Source: Mesostigma viride (lineage: Eukaryota > Streptophyta > Mesostigmatophyceae > Mesostigmatales > Mesostigmataceae). Taken from it: a DNA stretch of 64,000 bases. The notes under the pieces were generated by a model. It was not told where the DNA came from. It saw only the letters and a program-made list of their open reading frames with translations, and did no database searches. The position numbers and the translations under genes are program-made. How positions within the stretch are numbered: position 1 is the stretch's first letter; each line of letters starts with the position of its first letter. The DNA lies in NCBI GenBank assembly GCA_009746045.1, contig RPFO01000448.1:479126-543125 (forward strand). Direction: 5' to 3'. This document shows, piece by piece, positions 1 to 10,272 of this stretch.

Positions 1-430
1 CGGAAAATTAAAAGCGAAACTCAAAAAACGAAAACACTAACCTCTTCGGGAATATTATAACGAACAAGCTGAGCTATCGTGCCGGGTTTTTCGTTTTCTC
101 CCGTATCCAGGACCGTGAGACACGTACCACCGAGAAATCTGGATTTCGCGAAAAAAATTGTGCGCTGCAAAAAAAATATTTGTCCCGCTCAATGCCCTCG
201 TCGCAATCACAGCGCATATCATTCCAAACTTATTCCATGGATTAATCGTGATGTAAGCTTCGTTTTGACACCTCAGGCGGCTGAAATGACGCAGGTTTCA
301 GAACGCTAGCTGATGCTCGACCGCCATGGGTGTTTTCGTCGTTTTCGTCTCTCGCGGCGCGGGAAAAATCTAGATCTCGGACGAAATCCGGACAATAATT
401 TATGTCAAAATTTGGCGGGTTCGCGGTGTT
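1..430. other. No recognisable feature
   Basis: I see no coding signal, repeat or RNA gene here. Short open frames on both strands have no family resemblance. The copia-like fragment begins immediately downstream. Confidence 0.5.
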
Positions 431-742
431 GTGGTTGCATGCCAGGTATACTTGAACCATCTGTTGGTGTGGTTACAGCATCAGGCTGGTAGTTATGCTG
501 GTGTCAAATCCCATCTGCTGACTGACAGTCAATCCCTTCTCTCTTTCCTGGACAACCCCTTGGCTGTACACACTGACTTGGATTGGATTGTCCTCAAGCA
601 GGAGTGCACCTATCTGGAGTCAAAGACTCACATCAGAGACCCTGACAATGCAGCTGATGCACTCACAAAAGTGCCACAAGCTGCAGGGCCTCAGTATAGA
701 GTCCTATACACGCTGATGAATCCGTATAACGGCAGAGGGTGA
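431..742 (+). pseudogene. Ty1/copia-like RNase H C-terminal fragment
   Basis: A 103-codon frame with no ATG at its start resembles the end of a Ty1/copia polyprotein. It has a TDSQSLL motif (the conserved D of the RNase H fold followed by the usual Q/S stretch) and about 45 residues later DNAADALTKV, which matches the ADxLTK signature closing copia RNase H. Integrase, RT and LTRs are absent, so this is a 5'-truncated remnant. An AATAAA at about 890-895 may belong to the old 3' end. The copia assignment rests on these two motifs only. Confidence 0.55.
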
Positions 743-1639
743 AGTGCCTCAGCCCAGGGTTGTTAGCACCAGATAGGAGGGTGGTCATGGGGTGGCAGGG
801 ACTGAAGTGTCCAACCCGTAAGACTCTCTTTGCGTCATTAAAGATTGAGGTCAGAAGGGTCCTCCTTTATTGATGGCTTGTTCTTTGTCAATAAAACGTG
901 TGGTCATCTTTTTCTGACAGTGGTTTTCCCAAATACAGGCATCCAACCAATGGGGATGTTCTATCCAACACGGAGGAGCTATGGGCGCTTTTATTAATGC
1001 ATCTCTTTCAGTGTCCTGGTTGTCCCTGTGGGGAACCTTATCTTATCAGTAGTGGTTGGCATATGAGTGGGTTGTGGGAAGAGTCTTCCCCTCACTCCCC
1101 AAAGAAAAGTAATAATGGGAGTTATTCTAGGGCTTCAGGCCTAGACTATCAGTACACGTGGCGTTGGCCCCGTCTCCCAAGTGGGATACGGACATGGACG
1201 GTGGTGTAGTACACTGGACATATCTCTACTAGGGTTTAGATCCGCACGTGCCATATTGGGCACGTGGGTGCTAGATATTAGCACTGAGATATGTAGGGCA
1301 CACGCAAGTGGGTATGCACGTGGTAGGGTTTATGAGCTGTGATGCAGACCACAAGGTGGCTGCAGTGCTAGTCCTGTACGGAGGTCCTAGGGGAGATCCA
1401 GGACCATCCACGTAGTGCTGCTAGGGGCAGTCGTTGCCTGTGGGCATCGTATCAGTCCTAGCTGGAGTAGATCTAGCTGGACGGAGCCAGCACCTCATTG
1501 GTTAGCACTAGTGCAGGATAGCTAGGTTACCCTAACCTACGTGCCCATGCAAGCCCAGTTGGCAAGCCTGCATGGATTGATATATGCCAGCCATTGCATA
1601 ATCAAACACACGTTCGCTTTCATTGCACAAGTGCATTAA
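743..1639. other. Unassigned stretch
   Basis: Apart from a possible poly(A) signal near 890 that could belong to the copia-like fragment, I find no gene, terminal repeat or tandem array. Open frames here are short and look random. Confidence 0.45.
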
Positions 1640-2097
1640 CTTTTACCACCCCCGAGTTCCTAGTGTGGCCTGCGCAGATCGATCAGGTAGACGCATCGAA
1701 GATAGACTAGCTGGCACCAAGCCCGCACATATGCAGCCCGGGCATTTTGTCCTCTGACACATATACATGGCGTGCCCCAGACCGCGCGTGGCTTGCCCGG
1801 CCGCCGGCCATCCATGGACAGTTTCCGTGACAGGCTGAGGCATGGGCATGTGCTATACCCTAGACGGGACGGGCTAACGCCCGGGCAGCCTAGCTCCTGG
1901 TTAATTTGTCTGTCATATGGAGGCAGATGGCTCGCAAGGATGAGTGGCAGGTATACAGGTAAGGTAGGTGTACATAGTGATGCATGAAGGAGCCGGCCAC
2001 CCCTGGGCAAGTCAGTGGGGGTTCCGTGTGTCGGACCCAGAACTTTTGGCATTCACAGCGATTCGGGCCGTGGTGCCCACAACCCTGTAACTAGGAA
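1640..2097 (+). mobile_element. Retroposon family 'R', copy 1 (truncated)
   Basis: This stretch is the reverse complement, with moderate divergence, of 35330-35775, and part of it recurs at 3120-3205. The better-preserved copies carry a (TTAA)n tract next to a GTGACGCAG end, which suggests a retroposon with a TTAA tail. On that reading this copy is in plus orientation and lost its 3' end where it abuts a LINE tail at 2098. No protein is encoded in an intact frame. The superfamily is not recognised. Confidence 0.55.
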
Positions 2098-2460
2098 TTA
2101 GTGTATTGGCGGCAGCGCGTGTCCCTCGCCCTCACTTGCACGGTGGAAAATGTGTTGATTCCGCCGCGTCGATCCCCGGGGGCCAACTTTAATTGCGACC
2201 CTGGCAGGCGATGTAGGTCACTTCCCCGGCCTGGTGCATGGGCCGGCAGAGGCGTAGCTGCGCGTGTCGTAGTTAATGGGTGACTTGTCGTTAGTTGTAC
2301 CTTTGCTGCCAGGCTTGATCCTTGCAATGATGCTCGTTTCGGATTCTTTTTATTGTCTTGAGGCCGGGTTCTTCTGTTCGGGGTTCAATTTCCTTCTGTT
2401 GCAGGCCATTCTCACCTCCGTAATTTATCATTCTCAATGAATACATGAGGACGTTGCTTG
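2098..2460 (+). mobile_element. 3' fragment of RLE-type LINE
   Basis: The sequence matches the 3' end of the LINE copy ending near 34935. It has the last codons of the ORF (around TATTGGCGGCAG), then the same 3' UTR words: GTGTCGTAGTT, TTAGTTGTACC, CTCACCTCYGTAA and TTATCATTCTCAAT. The rest of the element is missing, as expected for a 5'-truncated insertion. It directly follows retroposon R copy 1. Confidence 0.7.
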
Positions 2461-2599
2461 AGAAAATTCTTGACCTACTTTAGCATATTGCACTGGTTTT
2501 ATCCTTTAAAAATCAGAGCGTGCAACAGGCGTACGTACAACCTCCTTGATGAAGTCCTGTTTGTAGTAACAAAGCCTAGTATAGCTAGAAAAACGATGT

Positions 2600-3040
2600 A
2601 ACTGGCTGAGGACAACACCATTAATTAGTTAGTTAATAGACACGTGATGTAACTGGCTGAGGACCACACCATACTTGGCTGTATCTGAGAGAGCGCTGTC
2701 GATTGCAGGAAAACGAATAAACTGGATCATGCTCAACATGCGGCTGTAGTAGACGTTTGTCATAGAACTTGGTGTTCGCGCCACCGCCACGTCGATTGTG
2801 GGTAATGTTGAGATCAAGGTAATTGCATGAATTGCCATCTAAGAGTAAGCTTGAGGATGAGCGATCAAAGCTTGCCTCCTGGTCTACCGGGAGCTTGATA
2901 CAGATGAGCATGGAAGCTACCTGGTTATCAATGGAAATAACATCATCAATACATCTACATGTGCGCAATACACGTGTAAGTGTCTGTTTGTCCCTCGCAG
3001 CAATAAGTTGTTCCATGAAGTTGAGCTCGAACGTATACAG
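2600..3040 (-). pseudogene. Penelope-like reverse transcriptase fragment
   Basis: On the minus strand a frame reads through CRCIDDVISIDN, then CNYLDLNITHN and TKFYDKR. An adjacent frame continues with IRFPAIDS and KYGVVLSQL. This order matches the RT core of Penelope-like or related elements (xDD catalytic box, then YLDLxI, then VxDKR, then FPxxDSxIP and YGVYxSQL). A frameshift lies near 2740 and neither end of the element is present. The catalytic box reads IDD. Penelope-like is my best family call; a DIRS-like RT is less likely. Confidence 0.55.
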
Positions 3041-3044
3041 ATTT

Positions 3045-3205
3045 CTTAATTAATTAATTACACGTCATTACTTAATTAATTAATTACTGCGTCACGTGAT
3101 CGAGCATAAGTCCTCAGTCACTGGCAGGGGTAAATGGGATGGAATGGATGCTGTAAGCTATCTAGGTCCTAGTTACAGGGTTGTGGGCACCACGGACCGA
3201 ATCGC
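3045..3205 (-). mobile_element. Retroposon family 'R', copy 2 (tail plus 3' part)
   Basis: Two (TTAA)n tracts are followed by CTGCGTCACGTGATCGAGC and then a segment nearly identical to 35269-35395. If the TTAA tract is the 3' tail, this copy lies on the minus strand. It stops at CGAATCGCTATG, where the L1-type LINE begins. Confidence 0.6.
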
Positions 3206-3865
3206 TATGCCACAGCACAACCGCAACATGCTCATCGGGCCGGGGAAGGTGATCGCAGAACTCCCCCCTGGAACCCTGCACGTTCAATTACTGGCGCCGC
3301 TGAGCGGCCATAACGGCTGTCTGGCTCAACTTACAACTGCAGTTGTGTTCCTCCCCACTCAGCTATATATGCCACCGGATTCGGGTTGTACCTTGGTCCC
3401 TTGAACAATCATGTGTATACCAACCCAACCCCAACCTTCCCCACGCTGCTATTATTTGGCTACATGTGGGATCAACCCGTCTTGACATGTTGTCATTGGA
3501 TCCAGTGGAATTTGGCTGGGTGCTAAATCAGGGTGACAGCAGAATTGTAAAAGGCCTTTACGATGAGTACACGGCAGAATGGGGCTACACAATGCTCTTG
3601 CATAAAAACCATCAATTCCACCCCGGACGGACACGCTGGGGCGCTACTATAAGTGGCCTGGCCACACCTGGGTCCGCAACATCACCCTCGCCGCTGACCA
3701 CCCGCTGGTCGACCGCCGCGCGACCGACGTACAACGTCACCTCTTGATGCACCGGTCCATCGGGGTCGAGGAGATCCTCCACCGGCGATTTCAACATCCT
3801 GCCACATGTTTATGTACCAACCCCAAATTAATGAAATGGTGGAACACCGATTTTTATGGTGTAAC
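3206..3865 (+). pseudogene. L1-type LINE ORF2 fragment, 5' half (split)
   Basis: Translated pieces resemble the C-terminal part of the LINE at 13613-15646. They include a stretch around LDPVEFGWVL, then YTAEWGYTMLLH and HPGRTRWGA, with frameshifts between them. The homology stops at 3865, inside the zf-RVT region, because the chromovirus inserted here. The missing C-terminus resumes at 27965 after the 3' LTR. The 5-bp GTAAC at 3861-3865 is repeated at 27960-27964, so the two halves were once contiguous. Confidence 0.85.
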
Positions 3866-4418
3866 TGTTACGTCGCGTAACAATTCGTTGTAGTTACGGA
3901 CGTAAATTAGGTCTTTTGCCTCGGTCGTTCCTAGGTTTACGTGTAGTTCGTTCTGGGACACTGTTGTCCTCGTAACAGTACCGTGGTGCATTGGATGCTT
4001 TTGGGCGTCGCGCCGCGTACTTTATTAGTGGTCCTTATCCTTTGGGTAGAATGTAGTGGACCAGCGTGCATCTGTGCAATTGTAGGCGAGGGCCAGGTCG
4101 GCCCGAGCATACTGGACCGTTGGTGACCATTTATGCACGTTCTACCCCTCGTGTTGGCACTTGGCGTGTGTTAAATGAATTAACACATATAGGCTTGGGT
4201 CACGGCAGTGTAGTGTGTTTCCTTCCTCTATTCCTGGAATAAAAGGGTTCGGGTAAATGGTTGTATGGCGTATTACAGTAATACATACGTGAATGCATTG
4301 AGATCAGCTCCGTCTCGTTCGTCTTTCGCTAGGGGATTGAGTAGAGGAGGCCTGACCAATTTAGGTTGGGTTAGGCCAGGTAGAGGTAGAGGTGGTGGTA
4401 GAAGTTTAGGACGTAACA
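3866..4418 (+). repeat. 5' LTR of chromovirus
   Basis: This 553-bp direct repeat matches 27425-27959. It starts TGTTACGTCGCGTAACA and ends GGACGTAACA, giving the expected TG...CA termini with short inverted ends. AATAAA at about 4236 is a candidate poly(A) signal. Relative to the 3' LTR there are small indels (near 4005-4020 and 4096). Preceding GTAAC at 3861-3865 is the target duplication. Confidence 0.93.
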
Positions 4419-4609
4419 ATGGTATCGGAGGAACTTTCGTAGGTAGAGAACGAGACGACGGTCCTTTGTCACATACGCCTTTGCAAGAACCCTTCCGCGT
4501 CCAGGGATACGAAGACGACACTTTCTTGACAGGTAATGGGCGGGTCGCCTTCAAGCTGCATGGGAGAGTAGTGCTGCCCGGTTCGGGACACGCTCTGCCT
4601 AGATGCTAG
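4265..4609 (+). other. RG-rich ORF running from the LTR across the PBS
   Basis: A 114-codon ATG frame starts in the last 154 bp of the LTR, crosses the primer-binding site and ends in the leader. The middle is rich in Arg-Gly (GRGRGGGR). No known gag domain is visible. It may be a chance frame or a short leader peptide; the frame is not preserved at the 3' LTR, whose last 20 bp differ. Confidence 0.3.
4420..4431 (+). other. Primer-binding site (iMet-tRNA type)
   Basis: TGGTATCGGAGG begins one base after the 5' LTR. It resembles the TGGTATCAGAGC site used by many plant LTR elements that prime from the 3' end of initiator Met tRNA, with two changes. Confidence 0.8.
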
Positions 4610-4957
4610 ACCTGCTCGTAGCGGAAAAACCCTTTCATAGATAGCTCCTTCGCTTTGTTAGATAACTCCTTCGCTTTGTTTTCCTGCGCCGGCATGGTTG
4701 CTTCCTGTCGTAGATAGAGGATAATTGTTTGGTTCGGCAACAGTGAGACGAGTAGCGTCGTGGTAGACTATACCTTTTCCTTCGTGCTGCTGTTTTATTA
4801 GACGGCCGCACCCGCAGAGAGACTGGTCGCTGATTTTAGGACGAGCGCTGGACTATTGCCGCCCTCGTGCTGCTTTCGGTGCTCCAGATCACCCAGATAA
4901 GTCGCCTACTCCTCCTACTGCTAGCGTGACGTCACAAGACCTACCAGGTGCCTTACC

Positions 4958-5340
4958 ATGAGCCAGCGTCGTGCTTTTACTGCTCCTTCCCATTCTTCCA
5001 GCGATAGTAGCTTAGCCAAATATTACGTAGTGATTACGCCTCAATGGTCCGCCATTTTTCTTTCTTGGTCCGACGCTAGGAAGATAGTTCAGAACCGTAC
5101 ATATACAACGTAGTTAGGTATAAGAAATTTGTGACCTTTGAAGAAGCTCAGCAGTTCCTTATAGACCATAGTGAATCAGATTTAGGCCTACATGTACGCT
5201 CTATTCCTCATGGTCGTCCTCCAGTGGAATCTCTAGTCTTTGCTACCCCTCCTTCTTCTCCCCCTAAACGGGCTGCATCCTCATGTAGCTCAGATACTCC
5301 TCTCACCTTAGAGTTTGGTTCCCTATCCATTACTGTTTAG
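4958..5340 (+). pseudogene. RNase H1 hybrid-binding-like (Cauli_VI fold) leader ORF
   Basis: A frame from the ATG at 4958 reads KYYVVITPQWSAIFLSW, followed after a one-base frameshift near 5110 by YKKFVTFEEAQQFL. The spacing and residues match the small RNA/DNA-hybrid-binding domain at the N-terminus of eukaryotic RNase H1, which is also found in the caulimovirus transactivator (YxVxxGxxxGIxxSW ... KxFxTxxEA). The C-terminal part is Pro/Ser-rich. It lies between the primer-binding site and gag, where such a domain is not standard for Ty3/gypsy elements. The family call is by motif only. Confidence 0.6.
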
Positions 5341-5466
5341 GATTGATTTTAATTGTTTCTTTGCTTAAGACATTCAAGGTTTTTCATGTTGCCTTCATTG
5401 CTTCAATTTAGATTCCTATCCTTTTCTTAAGGCAACTTTCATTGATTTTCTTTTAATTAATTAAAC

Positions 5467-7076
5467 ATGGATCCAGTGGGTGGAGATATGTCGCCTATAC
5501 CTACTAATAATACTACTACTACTAATAATAATAATAATACTAATAAGAACAACAATACTCGTGGTAACCGACGGGACTCCTTGGAAACGGTGCATCATCT
5601 CACCCCTCAAGGTAATCTGCGTACCTCACCTCCTTCTCCTACTACTGGTGGTCGCCGTCGTCCCTCACTTACCCCACCTACCTTTGAACAACGTGTCAGA
5701 TTTAGTGATGAACCCTCTTTTACTATGAACCAGGCCCCTGCCCCTCCTGCAACCTTGGCTCAACCCTCAATTAGGTCCTCACTCCCTGACAATGCTCCTA
5801 CGCCTCCTCCTCACCCTGTGCCTTCCATCCCTGCTTATAACACGGGTCGTACCTCTGCCCCTGTTGGCCCTTCTGGTCGCCCTAGTGCAGTACCCTTTTA
5901 TCCTCCTGCTTCTTGGTCCTACCCTGACACGGCCTACGAGGCTGCCCAGGTCCCTACCCGTGTGGCTGATTTAGAAGTTAATAGTGATTTCAGCACCATG
6001 CCTTAGATGACAGAAATTATGATCATTTTGCCTACTCCTCCCTTCGTGAGCAATATACTGTTCCCTTCTCCTATGGGCACCATCCTGAAACGGTGCCCCC
6101 TCTAGACCCCTATCCAAAACCTTTCCCCTTCCTTCTTTCTATCCCTCGTATGTAGCAGTGGAAGACAGTGGTCCTATGGGTAAATCTGACCCTTCCAATC
6201 CCCCTAAGCCCCCTGCTCTTCCCCTCTTTGCTAACCTTCCCAAGTTGGATGTCAAGTCTACCCCTCAACAGTTTTTCACTTTTATTATGTTGCTTACCCA
6301 GAACACAGAGTCGTGGCAAAATCATAATAGATGGCGTCTCTCTGATGCTGTATTAGTCCCTCACTATCTTACTACCTGTATTACTCCTGAGCTTGCTAAC
6401 CTCATCCAGTGTGAGTCCTTGGCCTCTCATGCCTACCCTAACTCAGTAGCAGAATTGTTTAAGCGTTTAGAGAACCATTTAGTTCCTCCTGATGCAGATT
6501 GGCAGGATAGATTAGCCTTTGGTACTTTGCAGCAGGGTACTAAATCGTTTAGGGAATATATGAAAGAATTTGATGCACAGATGGTACGAATTAGGGATTT
6601 GTCGGGCGCAGAAGTGCGTGCTCGTTTCCTACAAGGCCTCAGTAGACCCTTATTACGTGAGGTAAAGCGCCAGTTCTCTGCCTACCGTTTTACTGATCTA
6701 CGTACCCCTCAAGCATGTGCGCCAGCATCTCTTACGAGTAGCAGATTTCTTCACCACCCCTTCTCTTCCTACCCGTTCCCGTATTAGCCTCACCCCTGAG
6801 GAGGAGAACTCCTATGTAGAAGAATTAGACATTTGCGTTACTGACCTTTCAGCTTTGGATGTCTCTCATATCACATGCTATCATTGTAAGGAAGTAGGTC
6901 ATCTTAAACGTGAGTGCCCCAAGTTCCTTTCGGGCGCTCCCCCTCATCCCGATGCTCGCCCTCCTCGTACCCCTCAGCGTGCTCCTATTCGTCCCACTCC
7001 AGGACGCATTCCCTCAGCTACCCCTAGTAGGCTGAATGCTGTGCATGCAGACAGGACCCTCAGGGTTCCCCTATGA
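5467..7076 (+). pseudogene. gag region with CCHC zinc knuckle, frameshifted
   Basis: Three frames together cover gag. The first (ATG 5467) is Asn/Thr- and then Pro-rich, low complexity. The second (6158-6787) carries the retrotransposon gag capsid-like domain with LPKLD, then FREYMKEFDAQM and VRARFLQGLS. The third (about 6717-7076) holds the zinc knuckle CYHCKEVGHLKREC (CX2CX4HX4C). Shifts near 6003, 6125 and 6705 separate them. The product would package element RNA into particles. The breaks are single-base, so either decay or base-calling error could explain them. Confidence 0.85.
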
Positions 7077-7169
7077 TATTCAGGCTCCTGCACCCTCTTC
7101 GCTCCCTCGTGACCCTCCAGCAGTGGCTTTTTCGCCAGGGTCTTCTTCGGGGTTAGTTCCTGTGGATTT

Positions 7170-9526
7170 TTGGGGGGAGGGGGAACAGTAGGCCTGTCAG
7201 CCGGGGGTAACCTGGACAGGTCCTTAGATAGTACCCCAGATAATAATTTTTGCCTGCCTGTTTTTATAACCTCTGTAGGAGCTGAATCATCCCTACCACT
7301 ACGTGTCCGTCCTCTTATGTTTTTGAATGGTGGCTTAACCGTTCCCCACACTGTTGTAGACCCCTTCTTGCATGCTGATGAACTTTTGAATGTCTCTGTG
7401 TTAGTGGATAGCGGTGCGGCTAGCTCCTTTGTGAGCGAGGCCCTAGTTAGGCGTTTAGGACTAGTCCCTATCCCTCACACCAAACCTGTCACTGTCCATT
7501 ATGCTGACGGTCGCACCAGTCATTCCCCGGGTACGGTGTCCCTTCCCCTGGTCATACAAGGACGTACTGTCAACCTGACGGCCACTATAGGCCCTATCAC
7601 TACCGCTGATGTCTTATTAGGATTAGATTGGCACCAGGATAATAAGATTACTATTAATTATGATACCATGGTCATTTGGTTTCCAGATAGCTCTTACTGG
7701 GTACCGGAACGTCATTATAGAGTAGAAAATTTATCCTTGGTAGATATTACTCCTCCTACACCTGTTGATCCTCCTGTAAGACCTATACCTGAAGTATTAA
7801 TGTCCAATGATGAATTGCGATCTGAATTAAAGGAATATGGATACTCATTATGTATGTTCCTTCAGTTAGAAGTACAGGAGATACCTATCACTAATAATAG
7901 TGTGGATATAGATGTAAACACAGTGGATACAATAGGAGTGGGATTTACTGAAAATGAAATAGTAAGATACATGGCTGTGATAGATTCCTCCAAAGTTTTT
8001 GAAGAAAAGACTCCTTCTTATCCTCCTCCTCGTTCTGTTTTACACCGTGTAGTTATTAAGGACGGTGCAGTTCCTACGCACTCTCCGATGTATAGAATGG
8101 GCCCTACCGAGTTAAAGGAACTAAAACAGATTTTAGTGTCACTAATTGAAGCAGGATTGATAGAGCCTAGCAACTCCCCCTACTCAGCTGGTGTCCTGTT
8201 AGTCCCTAAGCCAAATGGCAAGTTTCGCTTAGTTACTGATTATAGGAAGTTAAATGATATTACTGTGAAGTCTAAATACCCTCTACCTCGTATTGATGAT
8301 ATATTTAATAAGGTTAAAGGTTCTACCTGTTTCACGGTACTGGATTGTGCAGATGGTTTTTGGCAACTGCGTATAGCGCCCGAGGATTGCCATAAAACCG
8401 CCTTTGCTACCCCTTTTGGTCATTATCAGTTTAGAGTAGCGGCTATGGGACTCTGTAATTCTCCTGCCTCTTTTCAAATGTTGATGAATGAAGTGCTTAG
8501 ACCTGTTATGGGTAATTCTCACCTTCCCCAAGTGTCCTCTGATTTAAAGGATCCTTCCTTCTCCTCTGTTTCTTTAGCGGAGCACGATCGTTCTTGTGCT
8601 CAGGCTTACTTAGATGACATCCTTATTTACTCCCCTGATTTTGAAACGCACCTACGTGATTTAAAGAAAGTCCTAGAAATAATGTCTGAAAATTCCTTGT
8701 GGGCTCGCCGTGCTAAAGTTCGTTCTGGTAGGAGTGTACCATTTTTAGGACATGTTTTGTCAGATGCCGGTGTCGCTACCGACCCGGATAAAACTAAGTC
8801 AATCCAGGAATGGCCTACCCCTACCGACGTTAAAAGTGTACGTAGTTTCCTAGGGATTGCCTCTTACTATAGGCGTTTTATCCCTCGCTTCGCAACTATA
8901 GCAGCCCCTATCAATCATTTATTAAAGAAAGATATCCCCTTTATCTGGAGTAGTGAGTGTCAGTCCGCGTTTCAGTGTTTAAAATCCCTACTCCTTTCTC
9001 CTCCCGTACTCATCCTACCCAATACTACCAAACCCTTTGAGGTAGCTACAGACGCTAGTAAGGTAGCAATAGGGGGCGTCCTTCTCCAGGATCAGGGTCA
9101 GGGCTTACAGCCAATTGAGTATATCTCTAGGACAATGCTCCCTGCGGAGCGTAACTATCCTGTACAACAGCAGGAACTCTTAGCTGTAGTGTATTGTTGC
9201 CACGCGTGGCAGCATTTTCAGGAGCCCAATTTGATGTTTGCCTGAATGAACCCTGTGAGATAGATCCTTATAGATTAGTTATACAAATGGACCACCGTCC
9301 CCTTACCCATCTGCTCTCCCAACCCAACCTTACCCCTCGTCAAGCGCGCTGGATGGAGTTTTTAGCACAGTTTTCCCCTTTTAAACTTCAGTATGTTAAA
9401 GGTGTAGATAACATAGTACCTGATGCACTCTCCCGTCGCGCAGATTATTCCTTTTTTGAGGACTTGGATGTTCTCAATACTACTCTAGTTCCTACTACTA
9501 TTGGTGTAATCCCTTATTTATGGTGA
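7170..9526 (+). pseudogene. pol: aspartic protease, reverse transcriptase, RNase H
   Basis: The 691-codon frame at 7170-9245 lacks an ATG and follows gag through a shift at a T/G homopolymer near 7170. The protease has VLVDSGAASSF (DSG catalytic triad). RT contains LVTDYRKLND, then the catalytic AYLDDILIYS and FLGIASYYRRF. RNase H begins at FEVATDASKVAIGG. A further shift near 9225 moves the remainder into the frame ending at 9526, which has IQMDHRPLTHLL and PDALSRR, the usual end of Ty3 RNase H. All catalytic residues I can check are present. Confidence 0.92.
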
Positions 9527-10011
9527 ACTACCTGATGATGAATCTTATGCCTACCTCTTTCATACAGCTGTTCGCATGCCTGATCTCCTGTCTCACGTAG
9601 GACTCTCTCTCCCGTGTGAGGCCCTTCCTGTGGTCGCTGTGGGGGGAGAGGGGAAAAATAAAATTTCTATACCGCTTAGCCATATAGCGACTAGGTCAGG
9701 AAAGTCTTATGATAACATAGTCCCTCTAGGACCTCCCCTTCTCTAATTTGGCAAGGCGGTAGGAGACCTCTTTAAACCTGTTCTGGATACCTCCGTAGCG
9801 ATGCCTACCTCTGATCTTGAACGCCTTATTAGTAGATTTACTGCCACTGAGCCGGAAGCTTTGGCTGCCATTGCCTCCCATCCCCAACAGTTAGGTAAAC
9901 ACCCCTGTAAATTTGTAGGTGGATTTTTATATGTGCAGATAGCAGATTCTCCCCCTCAATGGCGCCTGTATGTTCCCCCTATCTGTCGCTCCTAACTGTC
10001 GCTCCCCTATA
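9527..10011 (+). pseudogene. RNase H-integrase linker, frameshifted
   Basis: Short frames (for example 9801-9995) connect RNase H to integrase. The frame ending at 9995 would run straight into the integrase zinc-binding region at 10273 if the intervening retroposon and its flanking duplication were absent. No separate domain is evident. Confidence 0.6.
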
Positions 10012-10023
10012 TCTGTCGCTCCT

Positions 10024-10260
10024 TGTAGCATAAGCTATGCGTCAGCCTACCTATGGTATTGCACTGGTTGTATTGCACCCACAGTGTTGCGCCCCGGCAC
10101 CATGCCGTGGAGAGAGCGCTCTGTGGCCTGCCCACCTGCGGCAGTGAGAGAAGCTAGGGCGCCCTCCCTCCTTCTCACTGTGTATATAGGGTTGAAGGTT
10201 CCTTTACTCTGTATTGGCACCCACGTGACGCAGTCACGTGCTTATTAATTAATTAATTAA
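10024..10260 (+). mobile_element. SINE-like retroposon with (TTAA)n tail
   Basis: A 237-bp insertion is flanked by the direct repeat TCTGTCGCTCCT (10012-10023 and 10261-10272). It ends in CACGTGACGCAGTC... followed by four TTAA-type units. That 3' end is shared with retroposon R (3045-3205 and 35252-35300, minus strand). There is no ORF. I could not define a convincing tRNA- or 7SL-derived head, so 'SINE' is by size, target duplication and tail only. A third partial CTGTCGCTC at 9983-10004 suggests a more complex target. Confidence 0.75.
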
Positions 10261-10272
10261 TCTGTCGCTCCT

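Noticed and set aside
3452..3797. Minus-strand ORFs over the LINE fragment
   Set aside because: Antisense shadows; the plus-strand translation aligns with the younger LINE at 13613-15646.
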